64,000 nt of DNA from Bathynomus jamesi (lineage: Eukaryota; Arthropoda; Malacostraca; Isopoda; Cirolanidae): NCBI GenBank assembly GCA_023014485.1, contig JAJOZX010009460.1:1-64000 (forward strand), read 5' to 3'. This document shows, piece by piece, positions 51,585-63,739 of the stretch. A model generated the notes under the pieces. That model searched no databases, was not told where the DNA came from, and saw only the letters and a list, made by a program, of their open reading frames with translations. Position numbers and translations under genes: made by a program. How positions within the stretch are numbered: the stretch's first letter is position 1; the number at the start of each line of letters is the position of its first letter.

Positions 51585-54500
51585 AGTAATCTTCTTCTTA
51601 AAGTAATCTTCTTCTTAAAATAATCTTTTTATCCTGGTGCAGGGTAATTTCTATCTTGGCCAAAGAGTGGCCACTTGTTAAACATCTTCTTAAAATCTGT
51701 TAAGATCCTGGTAAAGGGTCTCCAATATGTTAAGATCCTCTTCTTCTTCTTATCCTGGCAGGGTCGCCAGCTGTTAACCCCCCCTTATGGCCCTGAGTCG
51801 GTTCGGATTCGACGGGGGGGTTCTGGTTAGGAGGCAAGCAACGGATGTTTCTTCTATATACTTTTCTTCTATAACTTTCTAATTCTTTTCTCTCGCTTTA
51901 TGGGGTCGACACTCTGTTAATTCTTTTCTTTCAATAATACTCTGATACTTTTTCTGATACTAAAAATTATCGACTTTTCTTTTATAACTTGTCGACGTGA
52001 CTAAGTTCTGAAGAGAGCACGGCTCGAAGGAAAAGATAAAAACTTTCTCTTACATTTAGTTTACTTCTAAAAATGTACAGTTAGTTCTCTGAATTTACAA
52101 GGGTAGAGGTTCGACCTCTTTCGACCATGGCTCAGGCCGGAATCTAAAATATTAAGAAGGCAAGGGCCTCTGCCCCCCCCCGCAGCGAGGCTGCTAATAT
52201 GAAGTCTAATGGAGAAGTGCCTTAAATGAAGTGGTAATCTGAAGTGGTGTATTTTTACAAATATACGTATAATATAACCTAATTTTTTGGGGGAGGACAG
52301 TTGAAGGTTAAATTTCCCCCCTTTTTAAACACATGATCAGATGTTTTAAAAGATTGCAAATTTCAAATTAAAAAATAAAATAACAAAAACTAATTTGTAT
52401 TTTTTCGCCGTCTTCATTTATGAAGGCGATATCATTTCGTAATAGCACATAAGTACAATTTTGAGTACATGACTGAGGACGTATTAATTTTGGTTCATTA
52501 CAATTACGATTACAATTATGGATTACAATTACCAATTAATTCATATTCACTTGTTGTTTAATTACACTTCCATTTTGAAGTACATTCTTACATGATAAAT
52601 TAAATCATTACATTTAATTACAGTTTCACTGAAGTACATTACAAGTTATTGTTAATTACAGTTTCATTAAAGTACATTACAAGTTATTGTTAATTTAAAG
52701 TATTACAGTTAATTACAATTAAACAGTTACTAAAACTTTGTCTTGTTTTTACAGTGTTTCATATTAATAGACAATTAAGATGTTAGAAATATAATACAAA
52801 GTACATGGGCACATAACACACATGATATAACATAACGCATGATAATGTTATAAATTCGAATCAGAGCGAAAGGAGACTTTTTTTATCTTAGAAGCGTTCA
52901 ATTCTGTCGGTCAGCGGAATTCGATCTTACTAAGCATTGTTTTGAGTTCACCTCGGTGGTCATATAATTAAAAATAAAAATGAAAAAAATAATACGAGAA
53001 CGTTTTTTCGCGTTCTCGAACGAACCTAAAGTTTCGCGCCTCACAAATTGACACGAGTAAAAAATGAATATTTAATAAAATTAATAAAGGATAGTGGTCG
53101 AGAGAGAACATGAATGTAAGAAAGAGTATGGTTGAATAATAATGTTTATACTCATAACATAAATAATGACTTCTATAGAGTGTTTCGTCCTTAGCCTGAT
53201 GTTAAAGAATTTTCATACATTGGATACTAGATATATGATGAAGGGAAAATGTGACGTCATTGTTATTGAATTTTTACGTATAGTACAAATCATTGTTAGG
53301 AAGATTTACAAGAAACGTAAAGCGAATAAAGTTATTTTATGACGTCATAGTGCATAAGTCATTATTACAAATCGAAATTCTATCCAAAACTCGCTTATGT
53401 GATTTTTGGTTTCTTATGTAAAAATGGACAATGAATTCATATAATGATGGTGTAGGAATTGTTCATTGTTCACTTTTTACATTACTCTCCCCTTTTAAAA
53501 TGATATTTATACAATAATTTAATAGGGTACCATTAATACAATACAAATGAGAAAATAACATCCTAACAGGGTACCATTAGTTACAATACAAATTTTATAC
53601 AGAACGATTTCGCGTAGTCGAGTACAATGCAGAGTATCCAAATTTTTAAAATGACACTTGCTTACAAAATATAAAAAAATCAAAGATTAATACTTTAGTT
53701 TAGACAAACATTAAAGTTAGACAAGCAATGATACTGTTAAAAATTTTTCTGTGGGATAAATTACATTCACAATGAATAGGTAAAAGGGAAAAATATAAAT
53801 CGTACAATCTATAAGCTAATTTTTATTGACTAGTGTAGGTAAAAATAGAATTACGTAATGGATGATATATAGACCTGTGGTCTAGTGTGTATTTTTGTGT
53901 GCTAGGTATAAAGTGTGTAGTTGATAATTTCGAGAGACAGATTAGCTGAGAGATTGTTAAATTAACTGAATAAATGCATGAGCAAGATATATTAGGAAGC
54001 AAAAATGATTAAGATTAAATTACGCGCAATGAAATAGTTTATTGTGATATCCAATGATTTTAGCATGAGGTTTGTATATATAGTATATATAGTGTGCATA
54101 CATGCATTTTCATTGACTGTTGTAGGTACAAATCGAATTACGTAGTGGATGATGTATAGACCTGTGGTCAAATGTGTATTTATGTTTATTGTTATTATTA
54201 TTATTATCACTATTATTATTATTATCATTATTATTACAAAATCCTTTAAGCTCAAGGTCAATTATTATAAAATCTAATTACAGGTAAATTTTTCATTAAA
54301 AATTATTTTTATATAATAAAAGAAAATATTAAAAAGGTTTAATAATTTTTGCAGGTTAAGTAGAAAAATCATACTCTTTCGTTGAATGTTGATAGAATTT
54401 TGAATTATTTGATATTTTAGTCTGAAAACTTGTTTGCATATAGACAAATACATCTGTTTTATTGCGTAGAAGTTTCATTAAAAATTAAATGACTGAAATT

Positions 54501-55157
54501 TAGGGTATGTGCGGTCATACGGGTAAATTTCCCGATCGTACAGAGCAGGATAAATTAGGTACATGATCGATTAATTGTTACGCTATTTCTGTCATCATAT
54601 AATCAAAATAATTATAAAACTCGTTAAAAACTTTTGTAAAAACGGTTTTGTTACAATTAATGAATTACATAACTATATATTTATATACATAACAATGCAT
54701 GAAAAGGGAAAGACAAATCAGTGAATTTCCGTCTTACAAAGAAAAAAGGTTAAACCAAAGACGCAACCCGGTCAATTCAGGTTGAATTTAATTCTCTTTT
54801 ACAACAAAAAAAAAGTTGAATTAAATTCTCTTGAACAACAAAAAAAAAAGGTTGAATTCAATTGACTGCATTGAAAACTTGGGACTTGAAAACTAACTTC
54901 TTTTCAAAACTAACTTTTTTTTCAAAACTAACTTTTTTTCAAAACTAACTTTTTCAAAACTAACTTTTTTTCAAAACTAACTTCTGTAATCTCTGGGGCA
55001 GTTGTCCCTCTTGGATGCAACCTATTGACTTGACCTCTTATCAAGTATTTCTATAAATCTCTCTAACTTGGAATAAATCTCTCTAACTTCAAATAAATCT
55101 CTCTCACTTCAAATAAAACTCTCTCACTTCAAATAAAACTCTCTGACTTGAATAAAA

Positions 55158-55478
55158 CTGACTTGAACTCTATCAAGTATTCTGAAACTGAAAATGAAAC
55201 TGACTTGAACTCTTATCAAGTAGTATCTTGAAACTGAAAATGAAACTGACTTGAACTCATATCCAGTAGTATCTTGAAACTGAAAATGAAACTGACTTGA
55301 ACTCTTATCAAGTAGTATCTTGAAACTGAAAATGAAACTACTGACTTGAACTCTTATCAAGTAGTATCTTGAAACTGAAAATGAAACTGACTTGAACTCT
55401 TATCAAGTAGTATCTTGAAACTGAAACTGAAACTGACTTGAACTCTTATCAAGTAGTATCTTGAAACTGAAAATGAAA
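55158..55478. repeat. 46-bp subrepeat array, 7 copies with variants (unit 12)
   Basis: Copy 5 keeps the A that the other units lack, and copy 6 reads CTGAAACTGAAACTG. The minus-strand pseudo-frame therefore differs from that in other units. Confidence 0.95.
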
Positions 55479-56079
55479 CTACTGACTTGAAATAAACTAA
55501 AAATGGAAAATGACTGCACTTGACCTTTATCAAGTGGAGACGATTAACCTCTGTTTTGGTTGACCCTCTTGGTGCAACCTTCTGACTTGAAAACTGACTT
55601 CAAAAAAATGACTTCAAAAATGACTTCAAAAAATTACTTCAAAAAAATTACTTCAAGTATCTCTCTAAATCTATAAACTCTCTGTAAACTCTCTGTAAAC
55701 TCTCTCTCTCTTAATTTGCAAGTCAATTCAATTCAGTAATTGAAAAAATTTGCAAACAAAAAATTAAAAAAATGTAAACAACATTTCACTCTAATGTACG
55801 GGAAGGTACATAAAATAAAATTATTCTATACTGAATAATAACAGTGAAAATAACTCTCTTGAAATTAACTCTTGAAATTAACTCTCTTTGAAATTAACTC
55901 TGTTACAATTAACTCTGTTACAATTAACTCTGTTACAATTAACTCTGTTACAATTATCTCTCTCTGTTACAATTAATTCTCTGTTACAATTAACTCTCTG
56001 TTACAATTACTCTCTGTGTTACAATTTCTATTTCACTCAAAAAAAGTGTATCACTAGTGTCTGAAATGTTCACTGTGTT

Positions 56080-56367
56080 TTGTTAACTGTTAATAGTACT
56101 GATTTTTTTTTTCAAGTGTTTATAAATTACTTAAAAAAACAAAATGTACTTCACAACATTTCTACGGGCGAAATCCTTGAGACGTGTCCTGAAGACGTCT
56201 TGTTGGCTACTTGTTCTTGGATGAAAACTATGCGTGAAGAACTTGGAGTCGTGACGCACCGGTTCAAGGGTGGATGTTACGAACTAGAAGTCGTGACACG
56301 CCGGTCAACTGGTTTTATCCTGATGCAGGGTAATTTCTATCTTGGCCAAAGAGTGGCCACTTGTTAA
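56080..56367 (+). other. Short reading frame, unit 12 copy (5' part broken, 3' end recombined)
   Basis: The ATG frame ends early. The 3' end is fused to sequence from the second 46-bp direct repeat, so it ends RVATC instead of RVASS. There is one Arg to Met change (ACTATGCG). Confidence 0.3.
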
Positions 56368-57939
56368 ACATCTTCTTAAAATCTGTTAAGATCCTGGTAA
56401 AGGGTCTCCAATATGTTAAGATCCTCTTCTTCTTCTTATCCTGGCCCTGAGTCGGTTCGGATTCGACGGGGGGTTCTGGTTAGGAGGCAAGCAACGGATG
56501 TTTCTTCTATATACTTTTCTTCTATAACTTTCTAATTCTTTTCTCTCGCTTTATGGGGTCGACACTCTGTTAATTCTTTTCTTTCAATAATACTCTGATA
56601 CTTTTTCTGATACTAAAAATTATAGACTTTTCTTTTATAACTTGTCGACGTGACTAAGTTCTGAAGAGAGCACGGCTCGAAGGAAAAGATAAAACTTTCT
56701 CTTACATTTAGTTTACTTCTAAAAATGTACAGTTAGTTCTCTGAATTTACAAGGGTAGAGGTTCGACCTCTTTCGACCATGGCTCAGGCCGGAATCTAAA
56801 AATATTAAGAAGGCAAGGGGCCTCTGCCCCCTCCCCGCAGCGAGGCTGCTAATATGAAGTCTAATGGAGAAGTGCCTTAAATGAAGTGGTAATCTGAAGT
56901 GGTGTATTTTTACAAATATACGTATAATATAACCTAATTTTTTGGGGGAGGACAGTTGAAGGTTAAATTTCCCCTCTTTTTAAACACATGATCAGATGTT
57001 TTAAAAGATTGCAAATTTCAAATTAAAAAATAAAATAACAAAAACTAATTTGTATTTTTTCGCCGTCTTCATTTATGAAGGCGATATCATTTCGTAATAG
57101 CACATAAGTACAATTTTGAGTACATGACCGAGGACGTATTAATTTTGGTTCATTACAATTACGATTACAATTATGGATTACAATTACCAATTAATTCATA
57201 TTCACTTGTTGTTTAATTACACTTCCATTTTGAAGTACATTCTTACATGATAAATTAAATCATTACATTTAATTACAGTTTCACTGAAGTACATTACAAG
57301 TTATTGTTAATTACAGTTTCATTAAAGTACATTACAAGTTATTGTTAATTTAAAGTATTACAGTTAATTACAATTAAACAGTTACTAAAACTTTGTCTTG
57401 TTTTTACAGTGTTTCATATTAATAGACAATTAAGATGTTAGAAATATAATACAAAGTACATGGGCACATAACACACATGATAACATAACGCATGATAATG
57501 TTATAAATTCGAATCAGAGCGAAAGGAGACTTTTTTTTATCTTAGAAGCGTTCAATTCTGTCGGTCAGCGGAATTCGATCTTACTAAGCATTGTTTTGAG
57601 TTCACCTCGGGAGGTCATATAATTAAAAATAAAAATGAAAAAAATAATACGAGAACGTTTTTTCGCGTTCTCGAACGAACCTAAAGTTTCGCGCCTCACA
57701 AATTGACACGAGTAAAAAATGAATATTTAATAAAATTAATAAAGGATAGTGGTCGAGAAAGAACATGAATGTAAGAATGAGTATGGTTGAATAATAATGT
57801 TTATACTCATAACATATAAATAATGACTTCTATAGAGTGTTTCGTCCTTAGCATGATGTTAAAGAATTTTCATACATTGGATACTAGATATATGATGAAG
57901 GGAAAATGTGACGTCATAGTTATTGAATTTTTACGTATA

Positions 57940-57947
57940 GTACAAAT
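57940..57947. repeat. Left target-site duplication of hAT element (GTACAAAT)
   Basis: The 8-bp GTACAAAT also occurs directly after the element at 59647-59654; uninterrupted units contain it once. An 8-bp duplication is typical of hAT transposons. Confidence 0.95.
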
Positions 57948-57957
57948 TAGGGTTTCT
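57948..57957 (+). repeat. Left terminal inverted repeat
   Basis: TAGGGTTTCT, the perfect inverse complement of the last ten bases of the element. The similarity continues imperfectly inward (ATTTCCCGG versus TTTACCGGG on the opposite strand). Confidence 0.93.
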
Positions 57958-58017
57958 CATTTCCCGGCCTTTTGCTTATCCCGCGATTCCGGGATAAAAA
58001 TGATTCCCTTCCCGGGA

Positions 58018-58038
58018 TCCCGGGAAATCCCGGGATAT
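58018..58038 (+). repeat. Left subterminal 21-bp inverted repeat
   Basis: Begins TCCCGGGAAAT and is a perfect inverse complement of 59551-59571. In hAT elements, subterminal repeats are commonly bound by the transposase; that role is inferred here. Confidence 0.88.
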
Positions 58039-58372
58039 AATTAATTATATTTAAAATATATTATAAAATAAATTAACCTAGAAAAGAGGGGGTATAATTA
58101 TTTTTTATTTTATTTTATAGTCATTTAATAAGTTCTGCAATCTCCATGATGGGCAAAATAAAATAATATTGCTGTGAAAAATATGTATTAAAAAAAATAC
58201 TTTTGAATTACATAGAAAATTTTCACAAATAAAAAAATTGCTCCGTTTCATTGAAAACTTAATGAATACAACGAAAAAAAAATTGCCTTTGAATTGCTTA
58301 GAAAATTTAAAGAAAAAATAAAAATTACCTTCAAATTGCAAAGAACTTCAATGAATTCAACCAAAAAAATTA
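58039..58372. other. AT-rich 3' noncoding part of the hAT element
   Basis: Lies between the transposase stop codon (minus strand) and the left subterminal repeat. The open minus-strand frame here is low-complexity Phe/Lys/Asn-rich and I do not consider it a gene. Confidence 0.6.
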
Positions 58373-59550
58373 TCACTGTGAATTTTTATAGTACGATTTC
58401 AAAAAACAAAGATGGTCAATACTTCGATCACTCAATCTTGTTCTCATTTTAGTCACGAAAAGTCCTGCTGCTGAGAATGCCCTTTCCGATTCTATTGACG
58501 TGGGTGGAATCGTCTTTAATGCATTCAAGAGAAGAGAGATGTTCTGCGTTTTTTCGCCCGTAGCCTCGAAAATCTCTAGTTCCTTTTTAAGGTGCTTTGC
58601 AGCACTTGCTTTGCTGTCTAGTGTTCTTGATTTCTCTACCTCGGCTGCTTTAATAGCTGCATCAAGCCTTTCAGCTAGAGTCATCGAAGATGACTGAGGG
58701 ACAGCTGATTCTTGCACATCATTATCTTCATCTGTCTCACTAGAGGTAGAATCAGCAGGTACTCCAAAAAGGCGCTCTAACATCTGCTTTGCTGATGAAA
58801 TTAACATAGACTTGGTTGGTAAGGCTGGCAAACTTCTGTCACTTGCGAAAGTTGCGACCTTTTTATAATTCTTTCCACTATTGAGGTATTGTATGAGGCC
58901 AGTCAAGTTCTCATTTCTTCTCTCTGTTATGAGTCGAATGAACGACTACTTTAGTTTTTTTGAAAAAGGTGTGTTTAGTTGATTTAGTTCGTTCAAAATG
59001 AAAGAAAAAAACACTTCTGATGAAAGTAAAGTCGATTCTCTGTTGCCCAGCTTTTCTGCTCCAACTTTTAATGGCTCCAGCGATGCCACAATGTCACGAA
59101 TTACAGCAACTTCTTGTTTGTCAAGGTCAAAATTGTCCATATCTTTATTGCAGTCGATGAGAGCTTTCGATACGGATGACCTTATTTTGATAAATCGCTC
59201 CAGCATGGCTAAAAGATTATTCCATCTGGTTTTGGAATCCAGCAATAGATGCAAACTTTTTCCTTGTTCCTGTTGAACATATCCTTGTAAGATGTTATTC
59301 TTTAAAGGTGATTTGCGAAATTTTTTTTGCTATTTTTCTGACTTTATTGATGATTTGAGACACGTTGATTTCTTTACCTACAGTGTCGTGCGATCCAAAT
59401 GAAATATCTATCTCGAACGGATCCTCATCAAAGCGCTCACACAAAACACTTTCAAAATCAATACTATGATTGAAATCTTCTCCATCTTCATCTATGTTGT
59501 CATTATGTTCGTCATCTTCAGTTTGAATTTCTTCAGAAAGAGTGATTGCA
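58373..59550 (-). pseudogene. hAT transposase relic (N-terminally deleted, frameshifted, one nonsense codon)
   Basis: Reading leftwards, about 59550-59330 encodes an acidic segment (EDDEHNDNIDEDGEDF) and then INKVRKIAKK. At the T8 run 59321-59328 the frame shifts; the next frame continues with a segment ending LLLDSKTRWNNLLAMLERF, the conserved TRW region of hAT transposases. A TAG at 58946-58948 interrupts, and the same frame resumes with ITERRNEN. The C-terminus (about 58382-58537) is a typical hAT dimerisation domain: IPPTSIESERAFSAAG, then KMRTRLSDRSIDHLCFLK. The N-terminal BED zinc finger and the early catalytic Asp residues expected of the family are absent, apparently joined away at the right subterminal repeat near 59550. 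An upstream ATG at 59657 lies in flanking host DNA and is not the native start. It cannot make active transposase. Confidence 0.93.
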
Positions 59551-59571
59551 ATATCCCGGGATTTCCCGGGA
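59551..59571 (-). repeat. Right subterminal 21-bp inverted repeat
   Basis: Begins ATATCCCGGGATTTCCC and pairs perfectly with 58018-58038. It immediately abuts the truncated start of the transposase relic, suggesting that the internal deletion ended here. Confidence 0.88.
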
Positions 59572-59636
59572 CAGGGAGAATTTCCCGGGAAATTTAAATT
59601 AGCTAAAAATCTACAGGGATCCCGGGATCCCGGTAA

Positions 59637-59646
59637 AGAAACCCTA
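59637..59646 (-). repeat. Right terminal inverted repeat
   Basis: AGAAACCCTA, the inverse complement of the left end. It is followed directly by the second GTACAAAT. Confidence 0.93.
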
Positions 59647-59654
59647 GTACAAAT
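59647..59654. repeat. Right target-site duplication of hAT element (GTACAAAT)
   Basis: Identical to 57940-57947. The bases that follow resume the unit sequence and carry the ATCATTG variant also seen in unit 12. Confidence 0.95.
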
Positions 59655-61576
59655 CATTGTTAGGAAGATTTACAAGAACAAATTAGAGACAGAGTGGGAA
59701 ATGTAAAGAGAATAAAGTTATTTTATGACGTCATAGTGCATAAGTCATTATTACAAATCGAAATTCTATCCAAAACTCGCTTATGTGATTTTTGGTTTTT
59801 TATGTAAAAATGGACAATGAATTCATATAATGATGGTGTAGGAATTGTTCATTGTTCACTTTTTACATTACTCTCCCCTTTTAAAAATGATATTTATACA
59901 ATAATTTAATAGGGTACCATTAATACAATACAAATGAGAAAATAACATCCTAACAGGGTACCATTAGTTACATTACAAATTTTATACAGAACGATTTCGC
60001 GTAGTCGAGTACAATGCAGAGTATCCAAATTTTTAAAATGACACTTGCTTACAAAATATAAAAAAATCAAAGATTAATACTTTAGTTTAGACAAACATTA
60101 AGTTAGACAAGCAATGATACTGTACTTTAAAAATTTTTCTGTGGGATAAATTACATTCACAATGAATAGGTAAAAGGGAAAAATATAAATCGTACAATCT
60201 ATAAGCTAATTTTTATTGACTAGTGTAGGTAAAAATAGAATTACGTAATGGATGATATATAGACCTGTGGTCTAGTGTGTATTTTTGTGTGCTAGGTATA
60301 AAGTGTGTAGTTGATAATTTCGAGAGACAGATTAGCTGAGAGATTGTTAAATTAACTGAATAAATGCATGAGCAAGATATATTAGGAAGCAAAAATGATT
60401 AAGATTAAATTACGCGCAATGAAATAGTTTATTGTGATATCCAATGATTTTAGCATAGGTTTGTATATATAGTATATATAGTGTGCATACATGCATTTTC
60501 ATTGACTGTTGTAGGTACAAATCGAATTACGTAGTGGATGATGTATAGACCTGTGGTCAAATGTGTATTTATGTTTATTGTTATTATTATTATCATTATT
60601 ATTATTATTATCATTATTATTATTACAAAATCCTTTAAGCTCAAGGTCAATTATTATAAAATCTAATTACAGGTAAATTTTTCATTAAAAATTATTTTTA
60701 TATAATAAAAGAAAATATTAAAAAGGTTTAATAATTTTTGCAGGTTAAGTAGAAAAATCATACTCTTTCGTTGAATGTTGATAGAATTTTGAATTATTTG
60801 ATATTTTAGTCTGAAAACTTGTTTGCATATAGACAAATACATCTGTTTTATTGCGTAGAAGTTTCATTAAAAATTAAATGACTAAAATTTAGGGTATGTG
60901 CGGTCATACGGGTAAATTTCCCGATCGTACAGAGCAGGATAAATTAGGTACATGATCGATTAATTGTTACGCTATTTCTGTCATCATATAATCAAAATAA
61001 TTATAAAACTCGTTAAAAACTTTTGTAAAAACGGTTTTGTTACAATTAATGAATTACATAACTATATATTTATATACATAACAATGCATGAAAAGGGAAA
61101 GACAAATCAGTGAATTTCCGTCTTACAAAGAAAAAAGGTTAAACCAAAGACGCAACCCGGTCAATTCAGGTTGAATTTAATTCTCTTTTACAACAAAAAA
61201 AAAGTTGAATTAAATTCTCTTGAACAACAAAAAAAAAGGTTGAATTCAATTGACTGCATTGAAAACTTGGGACTTGAAAACTAACTTCTTTTCAAAACTA
61301 ACTTTTTTTTCAAAACTAACTTTTTTTCAAAACTAACTTTTTCAAAACTAACTTTTTCAAAATTAACTTTTTCAAAACTAACTTTTTTTCAAAACTAACT
61401 TCTGTAATCTCTGGGGCGGTTGTCCCTCTTGGATGCAACCTATTGACTTGACCTCTTATCAAGTATTTCTATAAATCTCTCTAACTTGGAATAAATCTCT
61501 CTAACTTCAAATAAAACTCTCTCGACTTCAAATAAAACTCTCTGACTTCAAATAAAACTCTCTGACTTGAATAAAA

Positions 61577-61896
61577 CTGACTTGAACTCTATCAAGTATT
61601 CTGAAACTGAAAATGAAACTGACTTGAACTCTTATCAAGTAGTATCTTGAAACTGAAAATGAAACTGACTTGAACTCATATCCAGTAGTATCTTGAAACT
61701 GAAAATGAAACTGACTTGAACTCTTATCAAGTAGTATCTTGAAACTGAAAATGAAACTACTGACTTGAACTCTTATCAAGTAGTATCTTGAAACTGAAAA
61801 TGAACTGACTTGAACTCTTATCAAGTAGTATCTTGAAACTGAAAATGAAACTGACTTGAACTCTTATCAAGTAGTATCTTGAAACTGAAAATGAAA
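61577..61896. repeat. 46-bp subrepeat array, 7 copies (unit 13)
   Basis: Seven-copy organisation as in unit 1. Confidence 0.95.
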
Positions 61897-62465
61897 CTAC
61901 TGACTTGAAATAAACTAAAAATGGAAAATGACTGCACTTGACCTTTATCAAGTGGAGACGATTAACCTCTGTTTTGGTTGACCCTCTTGGTGCAACCTTC
62001 TGACTTGAAAACTGACTTCAAAAAAATGACTTCAAAAATGACTTCAAAAAATTACTTCAAAAAAATTACTTCAAGTATCTCTCTAAATCTATAAACTCTC
62101 TGTAAACTCTCTGTAAACTCTCTCTCTCTTAATTTGCAAGTCAATTCAATTCAGTAATTGAAAAAAATTTGCAAACAAAAAATTAAAAAAAATGTAAACA
62201 ACATTTCACTCTAATGTACGGGAAGGTACATAAAATAAAATTATTCTATACTGAATATAACAGTGAAAATAACTCTCTTGAAATTAACTCTTCAAATTAA
62301 CTCTCTTTGAAATTAACTCTGTTACAATTAACTCTGTTACAATTAACTCTGTTACAATTAACTCTGTTACAATTAACTCTCTGTTACAATTAACTCTCTG
62401 TTACAATTACTCTCTGTGTTACAATTTCTATTTCACTCAAAAAAAGTGTATCACTAGTGTCTGAA

Positions 62466-62768
62466 ATGTTCACTGTTTTGTTAACTGTTAATAGTACTGA
62501 TTTTTTTTTTCAAGTGTTTATAAATTACTTAAAAAAACAAAATGTACTTAACAACATTTCTACGGGCGAAATCCTTGAGACGTGTCCTGAAGACGTCTTG
62601 TTGGCTACTTGTTCTTGGATGAAAACTAGGCGTGAAGAACTTGGAGTCGTGACGCACCGGTTCAAGGGTGGATGTTACGAACTAGAAGTCGTGACACGCC
62701 GGTCAACTGGTTTTATCCTGATGCAGGGTAATTTCTATCTTGGCCAAGAGTGGCCTCTTCTTAAGTAA
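62466..62768 (+). CDS. Short reading frame of unknown status, unit 13 copy (100 codons)
   Basis: Complete from ATG, but one A is lost near 62747, so the last residues read GQEWPLLK in a different frame from other units. Confidence 0.22.
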   Translation: MFTVLLTVNSTDFFFQVFINYLKKQNVLNNISTGEILETCPEDVLLATCSWMKTRREELGVVTHRFKGGCYELEVVTRRSTGFILMQGNFYLGQEWPLLK

Positions 62769-63739
62769 TCTTCTTCTTAAAGTAATCTTCTTCTTAAAGT
62801 AATCTTCTTCTTAAAATAATCTTTTTATCCTGGCAGGGTAATTTCTATCTTGGCCAAAGAGTGGCCACTTGTTAAACATCTTCTTAAAATCTGTTAAGAT
62901 CCTGGTAAAGGGTCTCCAATATGTTAAGATCCTCTTCTTCTTATCCTGGCCCCTGAGTCGGTTCGGATTCGACGGGGGGGTTCTGGTTAGGAGGCAAGCA
63001 ACGGATGTTTCTTCTATATACTTTTCTTCTATAACTTTCTAATTCTTTTCTCTCGCTTTATGGGGTCGACACTCTGTTAATTCTTTTCTTTCAATAATAC
63101 TCTGATACTTTTTCTGATACTAAAAATTATCGACTTTTCTTTTATAACTTGTCGACGTGACTAAGTTCTGAAGAGAGCACGGCTCGAAGGAAAAGATAAA
63201 AACTTTCTCTTACATTTAGTTTACTTCTAAAAATGTACAGTTAGTTCTCTGAATTTACAAGGGTAGAGGTTCGACCTCTTTCGACCATGGCTCAGGCCGG
63301 AATCTAAAAATTTAAGAAGGCAAGGGGCCTCTGCCCCCTCCCCGCAGCGAGGCTGCTAATATGAAGTCTAATGGAGAAGTTCCTTAAATGAAGTGGTAAT
63401 CTGAAGTGGTGTATTTTTACAAATATACGTATAATATAACCTAATTTTTTGGGGGAGGACAGTTGAAGGTTAAATTTCCCCCCTTTTTAAACACATGATC
63501 AGATGTTTTAAAAGATTGCAAATTTCAAATTAAAAAATAAAATAACAAAAACTAATTTGTATTTTTTCGCCGTCTTCATTTATGAAGGCGATATCATTTC
63601 GTAATAGCACATAAGTACAATTTTGAGTACATGACTGAGGACGTATTAATTTTGGTTCATTACAATTACGATTACAATTATGGATTACAATTACCAATTA
63701 ATTCATATTCACTTGTTGTTTAATTACACTTCCATTTTG

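Larger units (their letters stand above)
47823..52577. repeat. Tandem macrosatellite unit 11 (4755 bp)
   Basis: Third unit with the hairpin-arm deletion, at 48170-48178, with an extra local change at the left breakpoint (CGATGATTAC instead of CGATCTTAC). It lacks AAC near 51376 inside the short frame and has a shortened pyrimidine run near 52170. Confidence 0.97.
52578..57232. repeat. Tandem macrosatellite unit 12 (4655 bp)
   Basis: The most diverged unit on the right side. It has lost one copy of the 46-bp direct repeat with the intervening sequence (junction about 56320-56360), lost part of the cruciform-prone element (near 56444), lost about 30 bp near 53312, and has private changes in the 20-bp and 46-bp subrepeats. 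It shares ACAAATCATTG near 53287 with unit 13. Confidence 0.97.
57948..59646 (-). mobile_element. hAT-family DNA transposon, internally deleted, 1699 bp
   Basis: Inserted in unit 13. Its ends are exact by comparison with empty sites in 12 other units. Termini TAGGGTTTCT and AGAAACCCTA are inverted, flanked by an 8-bp duplication. A perfect 21-bp inverted pair lies 70-75 bp inside each end (58018-58038, 59551-59571), within CCCGGG-rich subterminal sequence. It encodes a transposase relic on the minus strand. At 1.7 kb it is shorter than usual autonomous hAT elements (about 2.5-4 kb) and lacks the N-terminal coding region. It is therefore a non-autonomous derivative that might still be movable by a complete relative, since its ends are intact. 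Confidence 0.96.
57233..63739. repeat. Tandem macrosatellite unit 13 (6507 bp, interrupted by hAT transposon)
   Basis: Subtracting the 1699-bp transposon and one 8-bp target-site duplication leaves 4800 bp, a normal unit. The insertion lies between the two TGACGTCA palindromes. At 62945-62955 it has a deletion in the cruciform-prone element similar to that in unit 12. Confidence 0.97.

Noticed and set aside
58105..58341. Minus-strand 78-codon Phe/Lys/Asn-rich frame inside the hAT element
   Set aside because: Low-complexity AT-rich sequence downstream of the transposase stop with no similarity to a known protein.
58500..59276. Plus-strand open frames opposite the transposase
   Set aside because: Antisense shadows of the minus-strand hAT coding sequence, which has recognisable domain motifs.
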